64,000 nucleotides of DNA from Bacteriovoracaceae bacterium UBA4096 (GTDB lineage Bacteria > Bdellovibrionota > Bacteriovoracia > Bacteriovoracales > Bacteriovoracaceae): contig DFXY01000066.1 of assembly GCA_002381945.1 (NCBI GenBank), positions 19,900-83,899 of the forward strand, given 5' to 3'. A model generated the notes under the pieces. That model had not been told where the DNA came from and made no database searches. It saw only the letters and a list, made by a program, of their open reading frames with translations. Positions 8,205-17,213 of the stretch are shown piece after piece; position 1 is the stretch's first letter; each line of letters opens with the position of its first letter. Both the position numbers and the translations under genes were made by a program.

Positions 8205-9029
8205 GTGTTAAAAGATAAAGTCTTTGAGTTGGCCCAGAAGTTCTCTGGGTCGACTCATGGCAGTTCCGACTATGACAAAGATCTCATTTATGTCAGAGGT
8301 AGTAGTGATAGGGAGTACATCCCCTACAGCTATCTACAGAAAGAAATGCCTTCCATTCAATCCATCAATCAACTTAAATCTGAAGGCTTTGTTTATAGCT
8401 CCTATGATTTTTTAGAAATCAGCGAGTTTGATAAATGGTACTTGTCTCAGTTTAATAAACCGCTTTCCGCCAAGGTCATGAAGAATATTGGTATTCTCCA
8501 CTTACCTGATCAGAAGGCCATCTTTGATACCGTTGAAATTGTTCATCAAACTTTCCAGATTCTCAAAGATCATAAAGTTTTGATGAATGGAAAGAATCTT
8601 CCGATTCAACTGGGGGAATGGTACTCAAAAATAATTTTCGGGCTGCATCAGATCAAGTCTTCTTCTCAAAGAGGCTTCGACTTTAAGACTGAAAATGGCA
8701 GTACCGTTGAGGTGAAAGTTCACTGGCATGACTTGACTTCGCCCAAGGGTGTCAAGATAAAGAAATCTTTAGCTGAATTATCAGATTTTTGCATTATCAT
8801 GTATGTAGCTAGGAATTTTACCATCAGGGACATTCTTTTTTTAGATTCTGAGTTCATTCTTCGTAAGTTCGATACGAAAGGGCACACAATCTTTTTAAAA
8901 GATCAGGATGTCGCGGGTTATTTCTTTAGTAAGTCTGATAAGCATTTTGATAAGGTTGTGAATAAGACCGCTCTTTTAAAATTTGCCAGTCCGACTTTAG
9001 CTATGAAATTGGAAGACCGACTTAAATAA
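8205..9029 (+). CDS. Unknown protein with a PD-(D/E)XK-nuclease-like motif
   Basis: A 274-residue soluble protein starting at GTG with AAGG 6-9 nt upstream. Residues around 145-185 carry G-E-W-Y, then SSQRGFDF, then a hairpin G-S-T-V-E-V-K-V-H-W; the spacing E...D...ExK matches the core of PD-(D/E)XK nuclease folds as in restriction and repair enzymes. The rest is unremarkable and I do not recognise a named family, so nuclease activity is an inference from the motif only. It leads an operon with two response regulators (22-nt gap, then a 4-nt overlap), which suggests that its action is tied to signalling. Confidence 0.6.
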   Translation: MLKDKVFELAQKFSGSTHGSSDYDKDLIYVRGSSDREYIPYSYLQKEMPSIQSINQLKSEGFVYSSYDFLEISEFDKWYLSQFNKPLSAKVMKNIGILHLPDQKAIFDTVEIVHQTFQILKDHKVLMNGKNLPIQLGEWYSKIIFGLHQIKSSSQRGFDFKTENGSTVEVKVHWHDLTSPKGVKIKKSLAELSDFCIIMYVARNFTIRDILFLDSEFILRKFDTKGHTIFLKDQDVAGYFFSKSDKHFDKVVNKTALLKFASPTLAMKLEDRLK

Positions 9030-9051
9030 TGGCCACTTTTTTGGAGATAGC

Positions 9052-9729
9052 GTGAAGGCTGAAGTTGCATACATCGATGACAATAAGCTGAATCTTGAAT
9101 GTATTAAAACAATCCTGAATGAGGATTTCGAGGTACAAACTTTTCAAAAGCCTGAAAGCTTTCTTAAGAAGTTCGATTCGAATTCTTATACAAGCATTCT
9201 TGTCGATATTCACATGCCAACGCTCAATGGGTTTTCTCTCTATGAGAAAATCATCGAACACCCTCATTATAACGGCTGCCCGATTCTATTTATTTCATCT
9301 GATGATTCCGATAGTGCCCGCATTCAGTCTTTTGTCCTGGGAGCGGTCGATTTCTTGAACCGTTCAATTAATCCTGAAGAGATGATTGCGCGAATAAAAT
9401 CAAAAATTCTTTTTTTTCAAAAACACAGAAGCATCATTGAGTTCTCAAATCTGAAAGTGAACCTTACTTTGCTTAAGGCCTATATTAATAATAAAGAATT
9501 GCCTCTGACTTTTATTGAATTCAAAATTCTATGCCTGGTTTTAAGAAATTATCCTGATTATATTTCTAAGAACCAGATGATTGATCAAGTATGGAGAACT
9601 GACCACGTTCTGGATGCTACCATTTATACTCATGTTTCTAACCTCAATTCGAAATTGGATGAATGGGACTATGAGATCAATGGACTTAAAACGAAAGGCG
9701 TTCAACTGATGAAGAAAATTTCGTCATGA
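9052..9729 (+). CDS. OmpR-like response regulator, first of two sisters
   Basis: A 225-residue regulator with an N-terminal receiver (residues 1-120) and a C-terminal OmpR/PhoB-type winged helix (about 128-225). The receiver has the acidic pair D9/D10, the phosphoacceptor D52 (LVDIHMP) and Ser82 in the Thr position, but the conserved lysine that contacts the phosphate is Arg104, followed by Ser instead of Pro. It starts at GTG with GGAG upstream. No histidine kinase is adjacent. The next gene is a close relative with the same deviation and overlaps by 4 nt, so this is a tandem duplication. The exact target promoters cannot be seen. Confidence 0.88.
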   Translation: MKAEVAYIDDNKLNLECIKTILNEDFEVQTFQKPESFLKKFDSNSYTSILVDIHMPTLNGFSLYEKIIEHPHYNGCPILFISSDDSDSARIQSFVLGAVDFLNRSINPEEMIARIKSKILFFQKHRSIIEFSNLKVNLTLLKAYINNKELPLTFIEFKILCLVLRNYPDYISKNQMIDQVWRTDHVLDATIYTHVSNLNSKLDEWDYEINGLKTKGVQLMKKISS

Positions 9730-10394
9730 AATGGACATTGATTTATTTCGATGATCAAATTCAAAACATAGAATGCTTTTCAGAATTATTATCTGAAAAA
9801 TTCAACGTTATTGGATGCCATGATGCCACTGCTTTCTCGGACATCCTGCAAAACAATTATCCCCATGCTTTTCTCTTAGATGTCCATATGCCAATTATTG
9901 ATGGGCATGCCCTCTATAAGAAAATCATTGACCATCCTCTTTATAATGATTGCCCGATTATTTTTATTTCAGGTGATCAAAGCGATGAAAATAAGATCCG
10001 CTCCTACCAAGAGGGTGGAATCGACTTCCTTCCGCGAGATATCAATGCTGATGAAATGATAATCCGGCTGGAGAATAAGATTAAGTTTCACCTTCAAATG
10101 TCGACTAAGCTTGAATTGGGTAACTTGCAAGTGGATGTTGAAACTTTGAAGGCAACGATTAAAAATAACAATATTGATCTGACTTTGCTGGAACTGAGAA
10201 TGTTGAGCAGTATTTTACGTGCTTATCCCCAGAATATTTCTCGTCAGGAACTCATTCTCAAAGTATGGGGAACCAACTCAGTGAAGCCGGGAACAGTAAA
10301 TACCCATCTGACAAATCTCAAGCCGAAAATTGTGGGCTGGAACTTTCAGATTAAAGTTCGAGAAGATAATATTATCATCCAGCCCAACGATTGA
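9726..10394 (+). CDS. OmpR-like response regulator, second of two sisters
   Basis: A 222-residue paralogue of the upstream gene product: the two align almost without gaps, including receiver motifs (D9/D10, D52 in LLDVHMP, Ser82) and the winged-helix domain with an RQELILKVWG segment. As in its sister, the conserved receiver lysine is Arg104, here followed by Asp105. The ATG overlaps the upstream TGA by 4 nt. The stop codon touches the stop codon of the convergent methyltransferase gene. A kinase partner is not encoded next to it; the kinase at 19357 is an unlinked candidate. Confidence 0.88.
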   Translation: MKWTLIYFDDQIQNIECFSELLSEKFNVIGCHDATAFSDILQNNYPHAFLLDVHMPIIDGHALYKKIIDHPLYNDCPIIFISGDQSDENKIRSYQEGGIDFLPRDINADEMIIRLENKIKFHLQMSTKLELGNLQVDVETLKATIKNNNIDLTLLELRMLSSILRAYPQNISRQELILKVWGTNSVKPGTVNTHLTNLKPKIVGWNFQIKVREDNIIIQPND

Positions 10395-11633
10395 TTAATA
10401 GAGTGAGTATTCAGCTAGTCGACATTCGATATCCCCATTAAAGAGAATATGCCGCTTAGATGTTTTTAGGCCCACCACTTTCAGCATTTCAAGATTCCCG
10501 GTAAAAATTGCGGCCCGATGCCCTTTGAAAGCATGTTTCCAGTGATCTCCCAGACCTTTATACAAGGCCTTAAGTTTCTCGTCCTCGCCATATTCAAGAC
10601 GTTCTCCGTAAGGAGGATTACAGATGAACAGACATTTTTCTGAAACTGGTTGAGTCGCTAAAGCATCTTTATGAGTGAGTTCTATAATGCCGTCGAGTTT
10701 AGCTTTCTTAAGATTTTCCCTGGCCGAGATGAGACTCATTTCTGAGAGATCATTACCTACAATCATACCTCTGTGCTCTCTAAGGTAGGCCAGACCATTC
10801 TCTGTTTCATCAGTGATCTCTTTCAAGAACTTATTGAAGTTCTCCATAAGATGCTCATCCTTGGTTAACCAAGGATAATTCTGGAAGGTCCATAATTTAA
10901 AATTGGGATTTTTTAAATAACGTTCAACCTTCAAATAACTAGGAGGAATATTGGCCGCCATCAAGGCCGCTTCTATTGTGAACGTGCCTGAACCACACAT
11001 GGCATCCAGGAGACCTTCTTCTTTAGGATTCCATTTTACAGTTTTTAAGATGGCCGCAGCGAGATTTTCTTTTAGAGGAGCCTCTGTCTTAGCAAGACGA
11101 TATCCACGCTGATTTAGTGGATCTCCACACAAATCATACATCAGGGTGACGAGATAGGGCTTTTCAACTCCACGATCAATTCGCGCCAGGAATGTGACAT
11201 CAGGATAGTCTTTGGCGACACTTGGTCGAATACCGTCATGATGACGGAAATAATCCACGATAGCATCTTTTAGCTTTAAATTGGCGAACTGAGAGTTTCT
11301 GAATTCTTCACGCTCTTGTAGTAGGTCCCCAAAGATCGTCGTGAGACGAAAAGTGTGATTCACATCCATCAAGCTCTTCCATTTGATGTCTGTGGCTTCA
11401 AGATAGTAGTCTTTTTCGTTATTTACCTCGAAAGCAAACAAGTATTTGAAGACCCGGCTTGCCAGGCGGGAGTATAAAATCACTTTCAGGGCAATTTCGT
11501 GGAAAGATTCGAATTGGACTCCTCCGCGCACGGCCTTTGCCGTTTGGGCACCTAAATCCAGAATTTCCTGTGTTAAAAGCTCTTCTACGCCACTTGGGCA
11601 AGAAGCGAAGTACTCGAAACGGTATTTTTTCAT
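10395..11633 (-). CDS. THUMP-domain RNA methyltransferase (RlmL/YpsC family)
   Basis: S-adenosylmethionine-dependent N2-guanine methylation of 23S rRNA is the role of the best-known family members (RlmL part of E. coli RlmKL). The 412-residue protein has an N-terminal ferredoxin-like/THUMP region (residues 1-160) for RNA binding, an NQRGYR-like block, the SAM-binding DAMCGSGTFTIEAAL motif near 210-224, and the catalytic NPPYGERL motif at 339-346. It lacks the second methyltransferase (RlmK) part, so it resembles the short YpsC/RlmL type. AAGG lies 7 nt before the ATG. It abuts the response-regulator gene tail to tail. Confidence 0.9.
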   Translation of the reverse strand: MKKYRFEYFASCPSGVEELLTQEILDLGAQTAKAVRGGVQFESFHEIALKVILYSRLASRVFKYLFAFEVNNEKDYYLEATDIKWKSLMDVNHTFRLTTIFGDLLQEREEFRNSQFANLKLKDAIVDYFRHHDGIRPSVAKDYPDVTFLARIDRGVEKPYLVTLMYDLCGDPLNQRGYRLAKTEAPLKENLAAAILKTVKWNPKEEGLLDAMCGSGTFTIEAALMAANIPPSYLKVERYLKNPNFKLWTFQNYPWLTKDEHLMENFNKFLKEITDETENGLAYLREHRGMIVGNDLSEMSLISARENLKKAKLDGIIELTHKDALATQPVSEKCLFICNPPYGERLEYGEDEKLKALYKGLGDHWKHAFKGHRAAIFTGNLEMLKVVGLKTSKRHILFNGDIECRLAEYSLY

Positions 11634-11771
11634 ATTTTGACCTTAAACAAACCCTTGATATGCCCTTGTTACACTTGAGACCTTATGGAAAGAGTGTTAG
11701 TTTTTAGGGCAAATTATTGTAATTTTCGAATATTTACCAGACCCATTGGGTTTTAGGAAAAGGAATTATAA

Positions 11772-13112
11772 ATGAAGGCAACTTTTTCAGAGGGTACCTA
11801 CGGGAACTCTACACGTCTTAAGTACAAAGTAAAAGACATCTCTCTTGCAGACTGGGGTCGCAAGGAAATTAAACTGGCGGAAGCCGAAATGCCAGGACTT
11901 ATGGCCTTAAGAGAGGAGTTTGGAAAATCTAAACCTCTTAAAGGTGCTCGCATTGCTGGTTGTCTCCACATGACTATCCAGACAGCTGTTTTGATTGAAA
12001 CACTGGTTGAGCTGGGTGCTGATGTTACCTGGTCATCATGTAATATCTTCTCAACTCAGGATCATGCTGCTGCCGCTATCGCTGCTGCCGGTATTCCGGT
12101 TTATGCCTGGAAGGGAATGAGCGAAGAAGAATTCATGTGGTGTATTGATCAGACCGTTTTCTTTGGCGAAAAGAAAGAACCTCTGAATATGATTCTGGAT
12201 GATGGGGGAGATCTTACTCAACTAATCCTTGATAAATATCCTGAGCTTTATAAAGGCATCAAAGGTATTTCAGAAGAAACAACTACTGGTGTTCACCGTC
12301 TTTACGATCTTGAGAAGCAAGGCAAACTTCCTGTTCCATGTATCAACGTAAACGATTCAGTCACGAAGTCTAAATTTGATAACAAGTATGGCTGTCGCGA
12401 ATCATGTGTGGATGCTATCCGCCGTGCAACTGACGTCATGATGGCGGGTAAAGTTGCTGTTGTTGCTGGTTTTGGAGATGTTGGTAAAGGATCAGCTGAA
12501 TCACTTAAAGGTGCAGGCGCTCGAGTGATCGTAACTGAGATTGATCCAATTTGTGCTCTTCAGGCCGCGATGGAAGGTTACGAAGTTAAGAAAATGGATG
12601 ATGCTGTTAAAGAAGCTGACATCGTTGTAACAACAACTGGTTGTAAAGATATCATCACTGGTAAGCATTTCCTTTCAATGAAAGATAAGACGATCGTTTG
12701 TAACATTGGTCACTTTGACATTGAAATTGATATGGCCTGGTTGAACAAGAACTACGGTCACACTAAAGACACTGTGAAGCCTCAAGTGGATCTTTATACT
12801 CTTGATAATAACAAACAAGTTATCGTTCTGGCCGAAGGCCGTCTGGTAAATCTTGGCTGTGCCACCGGTCACCCAAGCTTTGTTATGAGTAACTCATTCA
12901 CTAACCAAACCCTTGCTCAGTTGGAGCTTTGGTTAAATGCCAGTAACTATGAAAATAAAGTTTATATGTTACCGAAGCACTTAGATGAGAAAGTAGCTCG
13001 TCTTCACCTTAAGAAAATCGGTGTTGAGTTGGATGTTTTAACTCCAGCACAATCTGAATACTTAGGGATTACAGCTTCTGGCCCATATAAGCCTGAATAT
13101 TACCGCTATTAA
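11772..13112 (+). CDS. ahcY: Adenosylhomocysteinase
   Basis: Hydrolyses S-adenosylhomocysteine to adenosine and homocysteine, which removes the product inhibitor of SAM-dependent methyltransferases and feeds the methyl cycle. The protein (446 residues) shows the SSCNIFSTQDHAAAA substrate motif, the NAD-binding GFGDVGKGSAES block near residues 232-243, and the diagnostic C-terminal KPEYYRY. GGAAAAGG is a good ribosome site. No S-adenosylhomocysteine riboswitch was recognised in the 138-nt leader. A strong terminator follows. The homocysteine produced could enter transsulfuration through the enzyme encoded at 42422-43573. Confidence 0.97.
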   Translation: MKATFSEGTYGNSTRLKYKVKDISLADWGRKEIKLAEAEMPGLMALREEFGKSKPLKGARIAGCLHMTIQTAVLIETLVELGADVTWSSCNIFSTQDHAAAAIAAAGIPVYAWKGMSEEEFMWCIDQTVFFGEKKEPLNMILDDGGDLTQLILDKYPELYKGIKGISEETTTGVHRLYDLEKQGKLPVPCINVNDSVTKSKFDNKYGCRESCVDAIRRATDVMMAGKVAVVAGFGDVGKGSAESLKGAGARVIVTEIDPICALQAAMEGYEVKKMDDAVKEADIVVTTTGCKDIITGKHFLSMKDKTIVCNIGHFDIEIDMAWLNKNYGHTKDTVKPQVDLYTLDNNKQVIVLAEGRLVNLGCATGHPSFVMSNSFTNQTLAQLELWLNASNYENKVYMLPKHLDEKVARLHLKKIGVELDVLTPAQSEYLGITASGPYKPEYYRY

Positions 13113-13122
13113 TCTGACTTCC

Positions 13123-13152
13123 GGGCTTCACTGAAAAGTGAAGCCCTTTTTT
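13123..13152 (+). terminator. Rho-independent terminator after ahcY
   Basis: Perfect 9-bp stem (GGGCTTCAC/GTGAAGCCC), 6-nt A-rich loop and a run of six T residues, 10 nt after the ahcY stop. Confidence 0.95.
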
Positions 13153-13216
13153 CTTGTTTCATCACTGAGGTGATAGGCGTCATTACTCAATAATCAGAAT
13201 TTGCTAATATTAAAAA

Positions 13217-13648
13217 ATGAAAATTTATATTGCTTCAGATCACGCTGCTTTTAATGAAAAAAATCTTCTCGTTTCACATCTTCAAAAAGAGCACGAGGTC
13301 ATTGATTTAGGCACCCATAGTCTTGAATCCACTCACTATCCTGAGTGGGCAAAAAAACTGGTGGAAAAAGTCCGAAGTGAGATGGTTCCCGGTATTTTAT
13401 TATGTGGTTCTGGTATTGGTGTCTGCATGACTGCGAATCGCTATAAAGGCATCCGAGCGGCCCTTTGTCGTGACGAAGATGATGCCAAGATGAGCCGCTT
13501 ACATAACAATGCCAATGTCCTTTGCCTTTCTGGCAGGAAAACATCACCTGAGATGATTATGAAGATTACGGATGTCTTTCTGAGTACCCCTTTTGAAGGT
13601 GGTAGACATCAATTGAGAATTGATCAATTCAATCAATTAGGCGAATAA
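13217..13648 (+). CDS. rpiB: Ribose-5-phosphate isomerase B
   Basis: Interconverts ribose-5-phosphate and ribulose-5-phosphate in the pentose phosphate pathway. At 143 residues it has the family length and motifs: IASDHAAF at the start (D8, H9), DLGTHS near 30-35, the anion-hole/active-site CGSGIG with Cys63, AANRYKGIRAALC-like block and HNNANVLCLSGR with the catalytic region near residue 96. It can channel ribose released from nucleosides into central metabolism, matching deoC in the same window. The stop codon abuts that of the convergent exported-protein gene, and no terminator is visible. Confidence 0.95.
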   Translation: MKIYIASDHAAFNEKNLLVSHLQKEHEVIDLGTHSLESTHYPEWAKKLVEKVRSEMVPGILLCGSGIGVCMTANRYKGIRAALCRDEDDAKMSRLHNNANVLCLSGRKTSPEMIMKITDVFLSTPFEGGRHQLRIDQFNQLGE

Positions 13649-15280
13649 CTACTTTTTTTCGACAGTTTCAGTTTCCAGTTTTCCCCAGCCTGATCTGCGG
13701 TAGCGATTGGAAATGATGTCAAAGATAGGGGTCTGAGGTGTATTGGAAACATCTGCTTTACTAATGGCCTGCTCGGCAAAGCTTATGACTTCTGTTCCAC
13801 TGGTTTCTTCTACCGCTTGACCTGGAATTGGAAAACTAAAATCTGGTTCATCAGAATCTTTACTGATCGTGCCGCTGCCTTGCTTGTAGTTGACATTGAT
13901 GGCATCTGCTAGCTTGGCCTTAACCGAAGGTGAAAGCTTGCTGATAGCAGCCGAATTGGTCCCAGAATCTTTAATACCACCACTATAAGAAGAGGGAGAA
14001 GCCGCTGCGAAATTAGCAAGCTCCGTTGGGACGTATGGTTTTAAAGCATCTGCGATTTTCTTTTGCTCTACAGTTAGGTTTGGTTTAGGGATAGTTTTAG
14101 TATCTAGTTTACCTTTGATTTTAGAGGCCATGGCCCCTGCACCGGTGGTGAAGGCCGCAACTTTCCCTTCATCAAATTCGCCACTATTTAACATATCAAA
14201 ACCCTTATTGGCCTCATTCATAAAATTATTGGCGACGGCAAATTTAGGGTTATAGGATTTTAAATTACTTTTTAAACAGGTATTGGTTTTTTTACATTCA
14301 CAATTTTTGTCATATTGAAGTTTTTTACCCACTACTGAGCCGCAACCCAAGGCGACTTTGGGAGTCTCAAAATTTCCTTTATTAAGAACGCAGACTTCCT
14401 GATACTCACCTGGATAATTTGTTTTCGAAGTGGGTTCACTGCAAAAGCACGAGGTTTTGGTCCATGGATTACATTCACCGGTTTTAGGAAGGGAATCAAT
14501 CACCAGTTGAACTTTTTTAACCGCATCTCCATGCTTTTTGGCCTTTTTAATATACAAGGCCATAAGAGTTGTTGCCCCACCCAGTTTTGCCCAATATTTC
14601 CAGTCCAGAGCGATCTGGCCGGTATAGGCCATGGCCCCATAACAAGCGGCCACAGCACCGTAGATCCCTGATTGCCAGGAAGCGGTTGTTTTGCGTGCTT
14701 TATGAGTTTCTTTTAAATTCACCAGTGACTGCAATTGGGCATCACTCTGCTGGGCGCTTTTATTTTCAGCTTTTTTCTGAAGACTCTGCTGAATGAAACC
14801 ACCGACGGTTTCATAGGCCATTGCGACCATCATGCAGTAGTCATTTTGAGTTTCACTTTTGCCTTCGGCGCCTTTTGCAGCAGCACCTCCGGCGTCTGCT
14901 CCTGATTTGGCATCTGCTGCTACAGCTGTCGTACCTTCGGTGGCGCCGGCCGTTCCACCCGCTGCAGCTTCAGGTGCAGCTTTTTTTGTCAGGGTAGGCA
15001 TTAATCCGCCACCACCACTGATAAGGCCAAACATGGCATAGGCCTTACCTATTAGCATTTCCAGAGGGAATCCATCCTCCTCATCCTTACAGTCATTAAT
15101 CTTGGCACAACCTTCTTTGATAGTTCTTTCTTTAATGCCGCTGTGTTCGAAATTTTTAGCATCATCCATTTGTTTATCAGTCATATTAGTCGGAGTTTCA
15201 AAACTCTGATCAATTGATTGGCCGATAACTAACGAAGGGAGAGTTAAAAGAATCAAAAGGAAGAGAATGGTATTTTTCAT
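13649..15280 (-). CDS. Exported Cys-rich protein of unknown function
   Basis: A 543-residue protein with a signal peptide (cleavage near residue 20). Regions in order: a charged segment with two Cys, an Ala/Gly/Thr-rich low-complexity stretch (about 105-145), a helix-rich part with two weakly hydrophobic segments (about 205-245) that may be membrane helices, a central cysteine cluster (about 268-345, around nine Cys, probably disulfide-bonded), and a disordered Ser/Pro/Thr-rich C-terminal half. I recognise no family. It is likely a periplasmic or envelope-associated protein. It is followed on the other side by rpiB with touching stop codons. Confidence 0.7.
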   Translation of the reverse strand: MKNTILFLLILLTLPSLVIGQSIDQSFETPTNMTDKQMDDAKNFEHSGIKERTIKEGCAKINDCKDEEDGFPLEMLIGKAYAMFGLISGGGGLMPTLTKKAAPEAAAGGTAGATEGTTAVAADAKSGADAGGAAAKGAEGKSETQNDYCMMVAMAYETVGGFIQQSLQKKAENKSAQQSDAQLQSLVNLKETHKARKTTASWQSGIYGAVAACYGAMAYTGQIALDWKYWAKLGGATTLMALYIKKAKKHGDAVKKVQLVIDSLPKTGECNPWTKTSCFCSEPTSKTNYPGEYQEVCVLNKGNFETPKVALGCGSVVGKKLQYDKNCECKKTNTCLKSNLKSYNPKFAVANNFMNEANKGFDMLNSGEFDEGKVAAFTTGAGAMASKIKGKLDTKTIPKPNLTVEQKKIADALKPYVPTELANFAAASPSSYSGGIKDSGTNSAAISKLSPSVKAKLADAINVNYKQGSGTISKDSDEPDFSFPIPGQAVEETSGTEVISFAEQAISKADVSNTPQTPIFDIISNRYRRSGWGKLETETVEKK

Positions 15281-15467
15281 AATAAAGCCTTAGATATTCT
15301 TATTTTACCACGCTCTGGCCTCTCTCCAAGGGAGTGAAAACTTACCCTATCTATTTAACACCTTTTTTCAGTAGCTTACAGACCAAGTCAGGATTTTTCC
15401 ACTACTCAAGGGCTGCAACAAATTTTTATCGTTTGACTGCTATTAAGGGGATAAGTAACTTATAGGC

Positions 15468-15989
15468 ATGTCAGACAAAAAGATCGCCATCCAACATACT
15501 CACGATAATGACCTTACTCATTCCATGGTTCACTACCTGTTAGCGATCCATAAACTAAAAGAGTCAAAAGGCTATGCCAGGGTAACTGATATTGCCATTG
15601 AGATGGGCCTAACCAAGGGGTCGGTTTCGACTGCTCTGACAAACCTTAAAAAACGTGATCTGGTACTGGAAGATGAAAGTAAATTCTTATCTCTATCACC
15701 TTCAGGCCACGAAGCCGTTCATGGTATTCTTTCATCTAGAACTCTTCTTTATTACTTCTTGAAGGATATCATTGGCGTTAATGAAGAAGTGGCCCATAAA
15801 GATTCATGTCTTATGGAGCACCTGATGAGTTCTGAGACTCGCGAGAAATTTTTTAATTTCATGAAGAGCCTGACGAATGATGATTTCAAGAATAATCACT
15901 TCACGACCTCTTTTGATTTTTCGCAATTCGAACATCAACACGACTTTGAAGAAATCCAGAAGGGTGATACTTACCTTAAGTCTGAATGA
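15468..15989 (+). CDS. DtxR/MntR-like metal-dependent regulator
   Basis: A 173-residue transcription factor with an N-terminal winged helix (residues 15-75: YLLAIHKL, VTDIAIEMGLTKGSVSTALTNLKKRDLV) and a helical dimerisation/metal domain (HLMSSE; His, Glu and Cys residues around 80-130) typical of the DtxR/MntR family. No SH3-like third domain is present, as in short MntR-type members. The C-terminus holds a His/Asp cluster (FEHQHDF) that could bind metal. The gene overlaps the following transporter by 4 nt (ATGA), so the two are translationally coupled. A TTGACT at 15433 is a possible -35 element, but no good -10 was found. Confidence 0.8.
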   Translation: MSDKKIAIQHTHDNDLTHSMVHYLLAIHKLKESKGYARVTDIAIEMGLTKGSVSTALTNLKKRDLVLEDESKFLSLSPSGHEAVHGILSSRTLLYYFLKDIIGVNEEVAHKDSCLMEHLMSSETREKFFNFMKSLTNDDFKNNHFTTSFDFSQFEHQHDFEEIQKGDTYLKSE

Positions 15990-17206
15990 AAATAATCGAG
16001 CTGCTTAAAAGTGATGACCCTCGTTATAAAGGTCATCTTTGGTTCTTTTTAGGGGCCTACTTTTTTGTTCTTTTTAATTATCCTTTAGTCCGGGCAGCTG
16101 CCACTACCATGTTTTTTGAGGAATTCGGGGCCAGGTCTTCTCCCATTGCCTGGTTATGGACCGTCCTATTTCTTTCTGTTTCCATTTTTATTTTTAACAA
16201 GTATCAGACTCGCCATACAGTTCAGAAAGTTTTTCTTTGGGCTTCGGTTCTTTCAATGTCCCTCTTGGGACTGAGTACTTTAGGCTTTGTGCTGAAAATA
16301 AAATACCTCACTTATGTTTCCTTTATTTGGAAGGAAATCTATATCGTTTTGCAAATTCATCTACTGTTGGCCTACGCCAATAACTATTTTCACAAAGATG
16401 AGTTCAAGTTAATTGTTGGACCGGTAGGAGCTGTGGGGAGTATCGGTGGAATTTTGGGAGGACTCCTGACCACATATATTGGGCGGGGTTGGGGTACTAC
16501 TTCAGTTGCCTGGTTTTCATTATCGTTTGTCATTTTACCAGCATTGCTGTTTCTCTTTACACCCGTTCTCATTAGTACTGAAGAAAAAAAGAAAGGCCCT
16601 TCGCCTGTGGCCAGTCTGGATAGTAAAGATCTCAAGAGATATGTTTTTTACATTGCTTTAGTGGTCATGCTTTCCCAGTTTGTCATTAATATTGCAGATT
16701 TTAAGTTTAATCTTTCTTTTGAAAAGAGCATTGGTCTTTCAAATGACAGGACGGCCTATTTGGGCCATGTCTATACTTGGACTAATTTATTAACTTTTAT
16801 TTTACAGTTTATATGCCTGCCACTGATTCTTCCGAGAATCTCTGAGAAGGCACTACATTTTTTTATTCCAATTTCCTATATTGGTGCAACTGTCGGCCTG
16901 ATGTTTATTTCCGGCAACCTCCTCTTGCCGCTTGCGGCTTTTTATATTTATTTAAAAGCTGCTGACTATTCCTTATTTAGTGGTGGAAAAGAGCTTTTGT
17001 ACCAGCCCTTAAGACCCGAACAAAAATATGGGGCGAAATATCTCACTGATATGCTCGTGTATAGGTCATCTAAGGCCTTGATTGCTGCGGTCTTGATTTA
17101 TCTGCAAACCTCTTTCATCCTTAATATGATGATGATCATTTTCCTCCTGCTATGGCTGATTATGGTCGTTAAAATTTTCGGAATCCACCGTAGATTATTT
17201 AATTGA
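15986..17206 (+). CDS. Tlc/NTT-like major facilitator transporter
   Basis: A 406-residue inner-membrane protein with about 10-12 hydrophobic helices. The C-terminal block around residues 325-365 (GGKELLYQPLRPEQKYGAK, then a VYRSSKAL segment) closely resembles the end of Tlc-type nucleotide (ATP/ADP) transporters and their relatives, and the GPVGAVGSIGGILGG segment near 145-160 fits the same group. Classical nucleotide carriers are about 500 residues long, so this is a short relative and the substrate is uncertain. Coupling to a DtxR-like regulator is unusual and leaves a metal or other cargo possible. For a predator, nucleotide uptake from prey would make sense, but this is inference. Confidence 0.6.
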   Translation: MKIIELLKSDDPRYKGHLWFFLGAYFFVLFNYPLVRAAATTMFFEEFGARSSPIAWLWTVLFLSVSIFIFNKYQTRHTVQKVFLWASVLSMSLLGLSTLGFVLKIKYLTYVSFIWKEIYIVLQIHLLLAYANNYFHKDEFKLIVGPVGAVGSIGGILGGLLTTYIGRGWGTTSVAWFSLSFVILPALLFLFTPVLISTEEKKKGPSPVASLDSKDLKRYVFYIALVVMLSQFVINIADFKFNLSFEKSIGLSNDRTAYLGHVYTWTNLLTFILQFICLPLILPRISEKALHFFIPISYIGATVGLMFISGNLLLPLAAFYIYLKAADYSLFSGGKELLYQPLRPEQKYGAKYLTDMLVYRSSKALIAAVLIYLQTSFILNMMMIIFLLLWLIMVVKIFGIHRRLFN

Positions 17207-17213
17207 GGAATTT

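Noticed and set aside
11634..11771. Possible S-adenosylhomocysteine riboswitch in the ahcY leader
   Set aside because: No conserved SAH-riboswitch core or convincing pairing was found in this AT-rich leader.
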